Positions 1 to 6,503 of a DNA stretch of 14,111 bases are shown here, in pieces. Each line of letters starts with the position of its first letter. The first letter of the stretch is position 1. The DNA is taken from assembly GCA_910583725.1 (NCBI GenBank), contig CAJTXZ010000035.1, forward strand, positions 1 to 14,111. Reading direction: 5' to 3'. Under the pieces are notes generated by a model. The model was not told the origin of the DNA, did no database searches, and saw only the letters and a program-made list of their open reading frames with translations. The stretch is from an uncultured Vampirovibrio sp. GTDB lineage: Bacteria > Cyanobacteriota > Vampirovibrionia > Gastranaerophilales > Gastranaerophilaceae. A program made the translations under genes and the position numbers.

Positions 1-403
1 TAAATACTACACAACCATAATTGCTACCTGCTCCTCCACCTCCGCCAGCACCAACGGTTGTAATCGTAAAATTCCTGATACCATTAGGAACATCCCATTC
101 GCCATCACCAGGATCTGTTAAATAAACAACCTTCTTTGTAGGTTCTCCTGGATTAGGAACAACTCCTTCAAAATTAACAGTCTCACTAAACTTCTTTGTC
201 ATTACAGGAGCTAATGCTGCAAGCAACAACGAAGCAACCAACAATGCCATAAGCATTTCAACGAGGGAGAAAGCACAAGTATTATTCCTGCAGTTTTTAG
301 CTTGAAACTTTGATATAGCTTTTAAAATATCCAAAAACCCTTTAAAATTTAGAGCATTGCAAATTAAGGGCAATGCCCTTTTAAGATGAACAACTTTCTT
401 CAT
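1..403 (-). CDS. Glycine-rich prepilin-like protein (partial, runs off left edge)
   Basis: The 134 visible residues are open from ATG 403 to the window edge, so the C-terminus is missing. A long basic leader (residues 1-44, with K2, K3, K8, R9 and cysteines 15, 38 and 43) ends in Ala44, followed by the type III signal core FSLVEMLMALLVASLLLAALAP with phenylalanine at +1 and the conserved glutamate at +5. This is the hallmark of type IV pilins and pseudopilins, which are cut by prepilin peptidase on the cytoplasmic face and then N-methylated. After a linker comes a beta-strand motif (EWDVPNGIRNFTITTVGAG) and a poly-glycine run near residues 122-129, as in glycine-rich adhesin-type domains. The start has AGGAT about nine bases upstream. 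It is divergent from the HTH gene at 481 and paralogous to the gene at 11942. Prepilin identity is confident; the role (surface filament or adhesin) is inferred. Confidence 0.85.
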   Translation of the reverse strand, partial: MKKVVHLKRALPLICNALNFKGFLDILKAISKFQAKNCRNNTCAFSLVEMLMALLVASLLLAALAPVMTKKFSETVNFEGVVPNPGEPTKKVVYLTDPGDGEWDVPNGIRNFTITTVGAGGGGGAGSNYGCVVF

Positions 404-431
404 AAAATATTATCCTATTAGATTACCCATA

Positions 432-447
432 TGTCTATATATAGACA
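432..447. promoter_or_regulatory. Perfect 16-bp palindrome, candidate operator
   Basis: TGTCTATATATAGACA is a perfect palindrome centred in the 77-bp gap between the divergent prepilin gene (start 403) and HTH gene (start 481). A small dimeric XRE protein normally binds such a site, so the neighbouring regulator is the obvious candidate ligand. Bound here it could control both directions, since the site lies about 28 bp from the prepilin start and 34 bp from the regulator start. Binding is inferred from position and symmetry only. Confidence 0.55.
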
Positions 448-467
448 CCTTGATTTTATTTTAACAT

Positions 468-473
468 TAGAAT
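468..473 (+). promoter_or_regulatory. -10-like box TAGAAT, 7 nt before HTH start
   Basis: TAGAAT lies seven bases before ATG 481, and no Shine-Dalgarno sequence is visible. The same string sits seven bases before the paralogous regulator start at 11830, and both continue into ATGCAACA. Transcription starting 6-8 bases downstream of a -10 box would begin at or beside the ATG, giving a leaderless mRNA. No good -35 box is seen. Confidence 0.4.
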
Positions 474-480
474 TCTATAC

Positions 481-768
481 ATGCAACATGTTAATTTTAA
501 AAATGCTGATATAATCATTAAAACTCTGGCAAAGGTTATAAAAGAAGAAAGGGAAAAACAAGGCAAATCCCAACGTCTTTTGGCAGATGAATGCTCGTTT
601 CAGAGGTCTTTATTGTCGCGCCTTGAGAACGGGACAAACGAGCCAAAGCTTGTCTCTATTTGGACAATCGCCGAAGCCCTTCGTATGAAACCTTCGCGCT
701 TGATTAACCTCGTTGAAAAGGAGCTGCCAAAGGATTTTACCTTGATAGAAAATGAGCTTTGCTATTGA
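481..768 (+). CDS. XRE-family helix-turn-helix regulator
   Basis: A 95-residue protein that is essentially one HTH_3/Cro-CI domain (about residues 16-78). It has the family pattern of helix 1 (IKEEREKQGKS), the recognition region (QRSLLSRLENG) and the closing IAEALRMKPSRLI. It is probably a dimeric DNA-binding repressor or activator. It is divergent from the prepilin gene at 403, with a perfect 16-bp palindrome between them, so control of that gene and of itself is likely. The regulator at 11579-11830 is a paralogue (shared LSRxENG and IAxAL motifs) next to the second prepilin gene. No ribosome binding site is visible and a TAGAAT box sits seven bases before the ATG, suggesting a leaderless transcript. 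DNA-binding function is confident; the target is inferred. Confidence 0.85.
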   Translation: MQHVNFKNADIIIKTLAKVIKEEREKQGKSQRLLADECSFQRSLLSRLENGTNEPKLVSIWTIAEALRMKPSRLINLVEKELPKDFTLIENELCY

Positions 769-1038
769 TGACGGGGGTTTTGACTTTTATATTTTTGCAG
801 GTACAGTTTTTGTTTATAGTTATCCGCTAAAATTTCCATTGGACAAAGGTTACACATAATGATTATCGTAAAATCTTTGTTAATAGCCTGTTTAAGGCTG
901 ATTATAAACTTAAAAATACTATAAACAGGCGATATATACCGTAACCAAATCTTAAAATAGGTGCTGTATAGGCTTTTTACCCTACAGTTGATAGAATAAA
1001 CCGTGCCGCAGGTAAAAATTTTGTGCAGCTGCCTGTAA
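769..1038. other. Convergent gap with overlapping hairpins
   Basis: There is no gene between the HTH gene and the dxr stop. A 9-bp inverted repeat (GCCTGTTTA at 886-894, TAAACAGGC at 922-930) competes with a small hairpin, AGCCT(gttta)AGGCT at 885-899, that uses the same left arm. A further hairpin lies at about 963-986 (CTGTA ... TACAG). Because the flanking genes converge, terminator activity in one or both directions is the simplest reading. None of the hairpins has a clean T-tract. Confidence 0.35.
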
Positions 1039-2187
1039 TTATCCTGAAACCCGCGCCCTTACTTCATTATCAACCGCAAAAATTTCATCCAGCGTCGGGT
1101 TTTTTATAACATTGTGCCTGTTTATCTCTTTTTCAACAGCCTTAAATATATCCCCCATGCCGATTTCGCCCCTTAAAAATTTATATACCGCAGCCTCGTT
1201 TGCTGCATTTAATACTACAGGCATTGTGCCGCCTGTTTTTCCGACCTCGAATGCCAGGCTGAGGCAGGGAAACTTGTCATAATTCGGCTTTTCAAAAGTT
1301 AACTTTTGCCCAAAGAAGCTAAAACTGCCGGTTTTTATGCCATATTCACGGCAAGGCCAAGTCAGGGCGTATTGTATCGGGATGTGCATAGAGGGAAAGC
1401 CAAGCTGGGCAATGATTGAGCCGTCAACAAACTCAACTGCCGAGTGTACAACGCTTTCAGGGTGCACCACCACTTCAATTTTTTCATACGGCAGGTTAAA
1501 TAAATGGTGCGCCTCAATCACCTCTAAGCCTTTATTCATAAGGGTTGCAGAGTCAATTGTAATCTTTTTTCCCATATTCCAATTAGGGTGCTTTAGGGCG
1601 TCAAGCGCTGTAGAATTAAGTATTTCAGCCTTGTCTTTATGCAGAAAAGGCCCGCCGGAGGCTGTTATAATGACTTTATCTATAATATCAAACCTGCCGT
1701 TTGAGCTTTGAAGAATGGCGGAATGCTCGCTATCCACAGGCAAAATCTTTGCGCCGCTTTGCTTTGCGGCAGCCGTTACGATATCCCCCGCCATTACAAG
1801 GGTTTCTTTGTTTGCAAGGGCAATATTTGTACCGTTTTCAATTGCCTTTAATGTGGGCTTTAGCCCCGCATAGCCCGATGTTCCTGTTAGCATAATGTCT
1901 AAAGACTTGTCATCAGCTAATTCTATGAGCCCTTCATCCCCTGAAAATACCTCTATATCAGGAAAAATGGATTTTATTTTTTTGGCATCGGCCGGACTTA
2001 TTGTGCAGACTTTTTTTGGGTGAAATTTTTTAATCTGACTGATAAAAAGCTCAATGTTCCTTCCTGCGGACATTCCGACGATTTTAAAGAGCTCCTTATT
2101 TTGCAGGTTTTCAACAACCTCCAGTGTCTGGGTGCCAATAGAGCCTGTAGAGCCAAGTATAGTAAGGTTTTTAGTTGTTGTGTGCAT
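1039..2187 (-). CDS. dxr: 1-deoxy-D-xylulose 5-phosphate reductoisomerase
   Basis: A 382-residue DXR (IspC), the NADPH- and metal-dependent enzyme that converts 1-deoxy-D-xylulose 5-phosphate to 2-C-methyl-D-erythritol 4-phosphate, the committed step of the MEP isoprenoid pathway in the cytosol. The NADPH loop GSTGSIG is at residues 12-18, LANKETLVMAG near 124-134, metal ligands D152 and E154 in PVDSEHSA, the flexible loop HPNWNMG with W203, then NKGLE with N218, K219 and E222. All key residues of the family are present and the length is usual (about 380-400). ATG 2187 is preferred to an in-frame TTG at 2190. The start overlaps the end of the upstream zinc-ribbon gene by 17 bp, so the two are probably translationally coupled in the hemW operon. 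Confidence 0.97.
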   Translation of the reverse strand: MHTTTKNLTILGSTGSIGTQTLEVVENLQNKELFKIVGMSAGRNIELFISQIKKFHPKKVCTISPADAKKIKSIFPDIEVFSGDEGLIELADDKSLDIMLTGTSGYAGLKPTLKAIENGTNIALANKETLVMAGDIVTAAAKQSGAKILPVDSEHSAILQSSNGRFDIIDKVIITASGGPFLHKDKAEILNSTALDALKHPNWNMGKKITIDSATLMNKGLEVIEAHHLFNLPYEKIEVVVHPESVVHSAVEFVDGSIIAQLGFPSMHIPIQYALTWPCREYGIKTGSFSFFGQKLTFEKPNYDKFPCLSLAFEVGKTGGTMPVVLNAANEAAVYKFLRGEIGMGDIFKAVEKEINRHNVIKNPTLDEIFAVDNEVRARVSG

Positions 2188-2485
2188 CAAAATCTTTCTT
2201 TATAAAGTCGCAAATTTCAGTCAGCCTTTTGTCTTCCATTGCGTCAATTAATTCCTGAATATCCTTAATTTTTTTAAGGGCAAAACCGGTTTCGGCCAAA
2301 AGGACGCAATCGTTGCACAGCCTGTATTTGCCGTATTGGATACTGCCGGCGAGGCACTTATTCTGGCCGCAGGCAGAACAGTCAAAAAATTCATTTACAA
2401 CATCAGGGTTTTCGTCGATGTCGTCTTTTACCATTTGTTCAGCCACAGCCTGCATTTCTGCGATTATTTTTTCATTTTCATCCAT
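2171..2485 (-). CDS. Small zinc-ribbon protein, function unknown
   Basis: A 104-residue acidic protein with two cysteine pairs, CSAC near residues 36-39 and CNDC near residues 57-60, spaced as in a treble-clef or zinc-ribbon fold. The second half (GKYRLCNDCVLLAE) resembles the N-terminal zinc finger of ClpX (VYICDECVELC type), but there is no AAA+ domain. Helical segments flank it, so it may be a small adaptor or protein-binding module. It sits 10 bp after the hemW stop and overlaps the dxr start by 17 bp, so it is the middle gene of a three-gene operon. Zinc binding is a good inference from the cysteines; I do not recognise a named family and assign no role. Confidence 0.8.
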   Translation of the reverse strand: MDENEKIIAEMQAVAEQMVKDDIDENPDVVNEFFDCSACGQNKCLAGSIQYGKYRLCNDCVLLAETGFALKKIKDIQELIDAMEDKRLTEICDFIKKDFDAHNN

Positions 2486-2495
2486 AAGATTAATC

Positions 2496-3875
2496 TTAGC
2501 ACAAAAATTCAGACAGAATAAGGTTTGAAACTAAAATCCCCTGAAGCGTCAGCCTGTAGCCGGTTTTGGTTTTTTCAATGTGTCCTGATTGAATAAAATT
2601 TGTTAAGATTTCTTCATATTTTTCATTAAAATCAATGGAAAATTTTTCGTTAATTTTCTTAACATTTATCCCTTCTCTTTTTCTAAACCCCAGAAAAATT
2701 GTCTCATCAAGCCTTTCTTCGGGTGTTAATATGCTTAAATCCTTTGTTATGAGCGGGTTTTCCATATATTCTTTAAAATTTTTCGTATTTTGATATCTTG
2801 TATTATTTAAAAACCCTGCAGCGGATATGCCAAAACCGTAATATTGCCCGTCATTCCAGTAGTTTAGGTTGTGTTTTGAATAATATTTTTCTGTTTTTGC
2901 AAAGTTTGAAATTTCATAAAGTGAAAATTCAGGCTCCAAAAAATTAACCGCAAATTCGTACATATCTGCCTGAATATCGTCATTTGGCAAGTGTTTTGGC
3001 GGTTTTTTATAAAACAGTGTATTTTCTTCAATCTTCAAACCATACAGCGAAATATGCGCTAAATCAAGGCTTTTAGCCTCTTTTAGTGTTTCTTCCCAAT
3101 AAGTAAAATCTCCTTGTGCTGCAATACTTTGTGGCAATTTACAGCCGCCATTACCGGCTAAAACGCTTGATTTTGCGTTCATTTTTTGCCCTGGCAGGCC
3201 GTAAATTAAGTCTATGCTTATGTTTTCAAAGCCAATATCCTGCGCTAAAAATATTATATCTTTAGCCTTTTTTGCCGTGTGCAGCCTGCCGATTGATTTT
3301 AAAATATCATCGTCAAAGCTTTGAACCCCGATACTGAGCCTGTTTACACCCATTTTATAAAGGGCTGATAAAAGGTTAATATCTGCACTCTCCGGGTTTA
3401 TTTCAACTGTGATTTCAGGCGTATATATTGATATATCAAGGCTTTTAGGGATATCATCACATGTAAAAGCGTTGTTTTGAGCTGTTTTTTGGGGATTGTA
3501 ATCTGTATAATCCTTTGATAATGGGTTTTTTAGATGTGCGGAAGCTTGAAATCCTTTATTTGAGCCGGGCTTAGTCTGCTTTTCAAAATTAAAGAGCGAT
3601 AAAATTTTTTCAAAATGTTTAATTTCAAGGAGCGATGGCGTGCCGCCCCCGATGTACAAGGTTTTTAGGGGTGTGTCATCGTAAAAATATTTGATTTCTT
3701 TTGTTAATTTTTTTATATAATCATCGATAAAATTTAGCGCCCCAAAGGATGTAAACGCGCAGTAGCTGCACTTTTTGCGGCAAAATGGTATATGAATGTA
3801 GGCTGATTTTGCACCTGAATTTGTAAATTGCTTCTTTAACTGTTTTTCGGCTTTTGGGGGTGTTATATTTTGCAT
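2496..3875 (-). CDS. hemW: HemW-like radical SAM protein with two insertions
   Basis: A radical SAM protein of the HemN/HemW family, 459 residues from ATG 3875. The 4Fe-4S cluster motif CX3CX2C (C32, C36, C39 in HIPFCRKKCSYCAF) matches HemW. It is followed by IGGGTPS (75-81), EITVEINPES (154-163), GVNRLSIGVQSF (176-187), DLIYGLPGQ (222-230) and HNLNYW near 335-340, a HemW signature. HemW proteins are heme chaperones and usually lack coproporphyrinogen oxidase activity, despite old HemN-like names. Two stretches are extra relative to typical HemW of about 380 residues: about 99-152 between GGGTP and EITVEINPE, and about 231-258 between YGLPGQ and YWEETL. An upstream in-frame ATG at 3941 would run into the divergent SIS gene. 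ATG 3875 lies six bases after a TATAAT box and is preferred. Confidence 0.88.
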   Translation of the reverse strand: MQNITPPKAEKQLKKQFTNSGAKSAYIHIPFCRKKCSYCAFTSFGALNFIDDYIKKLTKEIKYFYDDTPLKTLYIGGGTPSLLEIKHFEKILSLFNFEKQTKPGSNKGFQASAHLKNPLSKDYTDYNPQKTAQNNAFTCDDIPKSLDISIYTPEITVEINPESADINLLSALYKMGVNRLSIGVQSFDDDILKSIGRLHTAKKAKDIIFLAQDIGFENISIDLIYGLPGQKMNAKSSVLAGNGGCKLPQSIAAQGDFTYWEETLKEAKSLDLAHISLYGLKIEENTLFYKKPPKHLPNDDIQADMYEFAVNFLEPEFSLYEISNFAKTEKYYSKHNLNYWNDGQYYGFGISAAGFLNNTRYQNTKNFKEYMENPLITKDLSILTPEERLDETIFLGFRKREGINVKKINEKFSIDFNEKYEEILTNFIQSGHIEKTKTGYRLTLQGILVSNLILSEFLC

Positions 3876-3881
3876 TTTAAT

Positions 3882-3889
3882 ATTATAAT
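3882..3889. promoter_or_regulatory. Overlapping back-to-back -10 boxes (hemW / SIS gene)
   Basis: The string ATTATAAT carries TATAAT on the plus strand (3884-3889) and TATAAT on the minus strand (3887-3882). Each lies exactly six bases before an ATG: 3896 for the SIS gene and 3875 for hemW. Neither start has a clear Shine-Dalgarno sequence. The arrangement suggests two leaderless transcripts from one shared site, where polymerase could serve only one direction at a time. No good -35 boxes are seen. Confidence 0.5.
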
Positions 3890-3895
3890 AAGAAA

Positions 3896-4996
3896 ATGGA
3901 AAATTTTTCAAAAAATATGATGTTTGCTGAAATATGCGCACAGCCAGGGGTTTTTGGGCATCTTATCCAAAAATATATTAATGACGGAAAAATTTTAATG
4001 GATTTCCCTTTGAAATTTTCTGAAATTAAATTTGTGGCATCGGGCTCTTCCTACAACTGTGCGCGCCTTGGCCAAAAATTTTTTGAAAATGTTGCAAAAA
4101 TAAAGGCTTCGTTTGAATATTCATCAGAATTTAATTCAAACCCCGAAAGGCCTATAGATAGTGATGTTTTGTACTTTTTTATAAGCCAGTCCGGCAAAAC
4201 CCATGATACGAAATGTGCCCTTGATTTAGTGAAAAGCAAGGGCGGGCGCACATTTGCGCTTGTTAACAATAATGATTCATACATTTATAACACTTGCGAA
4301 TTTAAGATGGATATTGAAGCCGGGGTTGAAAAATCAATTGCTGCAACAAAATCTTTTACCGGGGGTGTTTTGTGTTTATGGCTTATAGCCTTGTATATCG
4401 CTCAAAACAAGGGTTTTGACGTTTCTCAACATCTTTTTTTACTAAAAAATGTTGAGGCAGATATTGATTTTGTTATTAAAAATGTAAAAAATATTGATGA
4501 GGCAGCAAGTCTTTTATCCGGGCTGAAAGCCTTTCCTGTTGTGGGTTATGGCTATAATTATGTTATTGCAAAAGAGGGCGCTCTTAAAATTAAAGAAACC
4601 TCTTATATAGACGTAAACGCTTATCCCACAGGCGAATTCCTCCATGGTCACACGGCGATATTAAATGAAAATAGTGTTATACTTGAGGTTTTTACCAGCT
4701 CTATGGGCGGGTTTGAGGCAAAAACTCTTGATAAGATAAAAAGGGATTACAGTCCTAAAATTGTTGCTATCACTGACATTGAGCCCGACTGTGAAAAATT
4801 TTTAAACTGCGGGGAGGGCTTAAAACCTTATAAACACGCATTTTTGACTGTTCAATTTAAAAAATTTGACGATGAAATATTAAGAATCCTTGCTTTAATT
4901 GTTGTACTGCAGCTTTTAGCCTTAAATATTGCACAAAAGCTAGGCAGGAACGTGGATAAGCCCATTGGCTTGAATAAGGTTGTGGGGGAAGGTTGA
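3896..4996 (+). CDS. Stand-alone double-SIS sugar isomerase, GlmS isomerase-domain-like
   Basis: A 366-residue protein with two SIS (sugar isomerase) domains, matching the C-terminal isomerase half of GlmS without the glutaminase half. The N-terminal MMFAEICAQPGV matches the GlmS linker (FMxKEIxEQP). SIS 1 covers about 45-170, with phosphosugar-binding ASGSS (48-52) and ISQSGKT (96-102). SIS 2 covers about 205-345, with GYGYN, ALKIKETSYI and EFLHGH. Residues aligning with the GlmS isomerase catalytic set are kept: E234 (KIKE), H250 (LHGH) and K361 in the tail RNVDKPIGLNK. It probably isomerises, or deaminates, an amino-sugar or fructosamine 6-phosphate, as in the FrlB and NagB-II groups. It has no operon partner and is divergent from hemW. 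The start at 3896 follows TATAAT by six bases; 3917 or 3920 are alternatives. Confidence 0.85.
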   Translation: MENFSKNMMFAEICAQPGVFGHLIQKYINDGKILMDFPLKFSEIKFVASGSSYNCARLGQKFFENVAKIKASFEYSSEFNSNPERPIDSDVLYFFISQSGKTHDTKCALDLVKSKGGRTFALVNNNDSYIYNTCEFKMDIEAGVEKSIAATKSFTGGVLCLWLIALYIAQNKGFDVSQHLFLLKNVEADIDFVIKNVKNIDEAASLLSGLKAFPVVGYGYNYVIAKEGALKIKETSYIDVNAYPTGEFLHGHTAILNENSVILEVFTSSMGGFEAKTLDKIKRDYSPKIVAITDIEPDCEKFLNCGEGLKPYKHAFLTVQFKKFDDEILRILALIVVLQLLALNIAQKLGRNVDKPIGLNKVVGEG

Positions 4997-5669
4997 CATT
5001 ATATTCAATAGTGTGAAACAATATCTATGACTGCTTTTTGAATGATTTATTGTGCTAACATCCCTTATGCGATAGGCTTTTTAGACGTGCGATATGGTTT
5101 TTGTATTTAAAATGCGCGTTTGGCGTGTGTTTTCAGGAATTTTAAATCAAAATAAGTTCAATATGCACTCTAAAAATATCCACGCGCACAGTTTGCTTAT
5201 CCTAAAAAGTTTGTCGCACAAGGATTTTGACGCATATTTTGTGTACAAATAGTTTTATAACAGGGCTTTTGGAGGTTGAAATATCTTAAAAACCTTATAT
5301 CGCAAGGTTTTATGGTATTTTTTGGTGTAATAAGGCTAAAATCCTTGTCATAACTTGTTTTGAAACGTGCAAAAGTGATGTAAAACGCTTACAACGAGGT
5401 TTTATGACATACGAAAAAATATATGCAATTTCAATAATGTTTTTAAAAGTGTGCAATGTATCTGCACGCCTGGGTATGCGCCGGTTTAATTGCAGTAAAA
5501 ACCTTATAAATAAAGGGCTTTCAAGATGTTTATTTCTTAAAACCCTTTATATTGCTGCTTTTTGTACGTGAAAAACCTGTTAACACCTGTTATGTATGGT
5601 TTTTAACCGATTTTTTGATTATAAATACCAAACAAGCTATTTTGGCGCAGGAAAAATTTTTGCACGTAA
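4997..5669. repeat. Long non-coding gap with degenerate 13-16 bp repeats
   Basis: About 670 bp without a convincing gene. It holds several related copies of a motif near AAAAACCTTATATCGC: plus strand at 5287-5303, 5496-5508 (13 bp TAAAAACCTTATA identical to the first) and near 5548 (TTAAAACCCTTTATATTGC), and the reverse complement at 5068-5082 and 5088-5102 (TGCGATAnGnTTTTT twice, 20 bp apart). The first plus-strand copy forms a hairpin, AAAACCTT(7 nt)AAGGTTTT, at 5289-5311. It could be gene debris or a regulatory array; I see no protein-like homology. Confidence 0.4.
5404..5571 (+). CDS. Possible small ORF, 55 residues
   Basis: An ATG at 5404 is preceded by GAGG with good spacing (ACGAGGTTTTATG) and opens 55 codons ending at TGA 5571. 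The peptide (starts MTYEKIYAISIMFLK, cysteine- and leucine-rich tail) resembles nothing I know. The ribosome-binding site is the main support. Against it, the ORF lies in a repeat-bearing intergenic region and includes one of the TAAAAACCTTATA repeats. It may well be spurious. Confidence 0.22.
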   Translation: MTYEKIYAISIMFLKVCNVSARLGMRRFNCSKNLINKGLSRCLFLKTLYIAAFCT

Positions 5670-5691
5670 TCAGCTCATTAATGAGATTACG
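5656..5691 (-). terminator. Stem-loop over the stop of the flagellar operon
   Basis: CGTAAT (5665-5670) pairs with ATTACG (5686-5691) around a perfect 12-bp palindrome, CTCATTAATGAG (5674-5685), with a three-base bulge. Read on the minus strand the hairpin spans the last codons and TGA of the FlgF/FlgG-like gene, and a run of five Ts follows about nine bases later. A Rho-independent terminator for the operon is plausible, though the T-run is further from the stem than usual. Confidence 0.42.
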
Positions 5692-6503
5692 TTTTGCAGT
5701 AAATCTTTATAGCTTGAAATTAGTTTGTTTGAGAGCTCCATTTGCATTTTTGCCTGCTGATAATAGGAGATATTGCCCTTGAAATCTACGTTTGAGAGCT
5801 CTAAGAGGCCGCTTCTTACCTCTCCGCGGCCCATTACGGGTTTTCCGGATTCTTCTGTTTCAACAAACTGCCCAGGTTTATACTCAAAAAGCCCTTCCTG
5901 ATTGTGAAAATTCATAATTGAGAGTTTGTATAATGGTGTTAAATCCTTGCCATTATTGGCTTTTCCGTATAAAATGCCGTCTTCTTTTATTTCGTATTCG
6001 TCATATTTTCCAAGGTATTTGCCGTTATCCGGGTCAATCCAAAGCTTGATTTCCGTTGTGGGGATTGACAAAGCGCCCCCTTCGGCTAAATTTTTATCAA
6101 AATCTTCCTGGCTTAAAGACTTTGTGCCGCTTACGATTTCGCCTTTGTCGTTCATAATGTAGCCCTGCACTTTTGAGCCGTCTGTGGCCTTATAGACGCC
6201 TTCTGAGTCAAATTTAAACTCGCCAAGCCTTGTATAGGCAAGTTTTCCCTCGTCATTTCTAATTACAAAATAGCCGGTGCCTTCTAAAAACACGTTTTCA
6301 TCAGATGTTCCGGGTGTCGCTTTTCCTTGAAATGTTTTTTTCATGTAACAATCGCTGTATGTGCTGTCCAAGAAGGTTTTGAAGGTAATTTTATTCTCTC
6401 TGTAGCCTGGTGTATACAGGTTTACCATATTTTCACTAACGGCGTCCATCCAGCTTTTAGTGGCTTTTTGGGTGTTTAGTGCGTTTACATATGAATCATT
6501 CAT
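5670..6503 (-). CDS. Flagellar hook-basal body protein, FlgF/FlgG family
   Basis: A 277-residue flagellar axial protein. The N-terminal rod-type segment (residues 1-42, ending MVNLYTPGYRENKITF) matches the A(N)NxxTPGY(F/R) motif of FlgF, FlgG and FlgE. FLEGTGYFVI then TRLGEFKFDSEGVY (about 72-104) is the classic middle motif, and the C-terminal helix (VRSGLLELSNVDF onward, 229-277) is the family's closing coiled-coil segment. The length fits FlgF or FlgG (about 250-265) better than FlgE (about 400), but I cannot choose between them safely. It is exported through the flagellar type III system without a cleaved signal and assembles into the rod or hook. Its start overlaps the FliK-like stop by 8 bp, making it the last gene of the fliJ operon. 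Confidence 0.87.
   Translation of the reverse strand: MNDSYVNALNTQKATKSWMDAVSENMVNLYTPGYRENKITFKTFLDSTYSDCYMKKTFQGKATPGTSDENVFLEGTGYFVIRNDEGKLAYTRLGEFKFDSEGVYKATDGSKVQGYIMNDKGEIVSGTKSLSQEDFDKNLAEGGALSIPTTEIKLWIDPDNGKYLGKYDEYEIKEDGILYGKANNGKDLTPLYKLSIMNFHNQEGLFEYKPGQFVETEESGKPVMGRGEVRSGLLELSNVDFKGNISYYQQAKMQMELSNKLISSYKDLLQNVISLMS

Noticed and set aside
1337..2251. Plus-strand open frames opposite dxr and the zinc-ribbon gene
   Set aside because: They lie wholly opposite well-conserved coding sequence, lack ribosome binding sites and resemble no protein family.
2496..3875. Calling the radical SAM gene hemN (oxygen-independent coproporphyrinogen oxidase)
   Set aside because: The cysteine motif, the HNxxYW motif and the absence of heme biosynthesis neighbours fit HemW, which is generally a heme chaperone rather than the oxidase.
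3876..3941. An upstream hemW start at ATG 3941
   Set aside because: The 22 added residues are not part of the HemW family and would overlap the divergent SIS gene by 46 bp; ATG 3875 has a TATAAT box at the spacing seen at other genes.
3896..4996. Calling the SIS protein glmS
   Set aside because: It lacks the N-terminal glutaminase domain and its catalytic cysteine, so it cannot be the usual glutamine-dependent GlmS.
5161..5251. A 29-codon ORF (ATG at 5162) in the gene-free gap
   Set aside because: It has no ribosome binding site or -10 box at suitable spacing, and no protein-like pattern.
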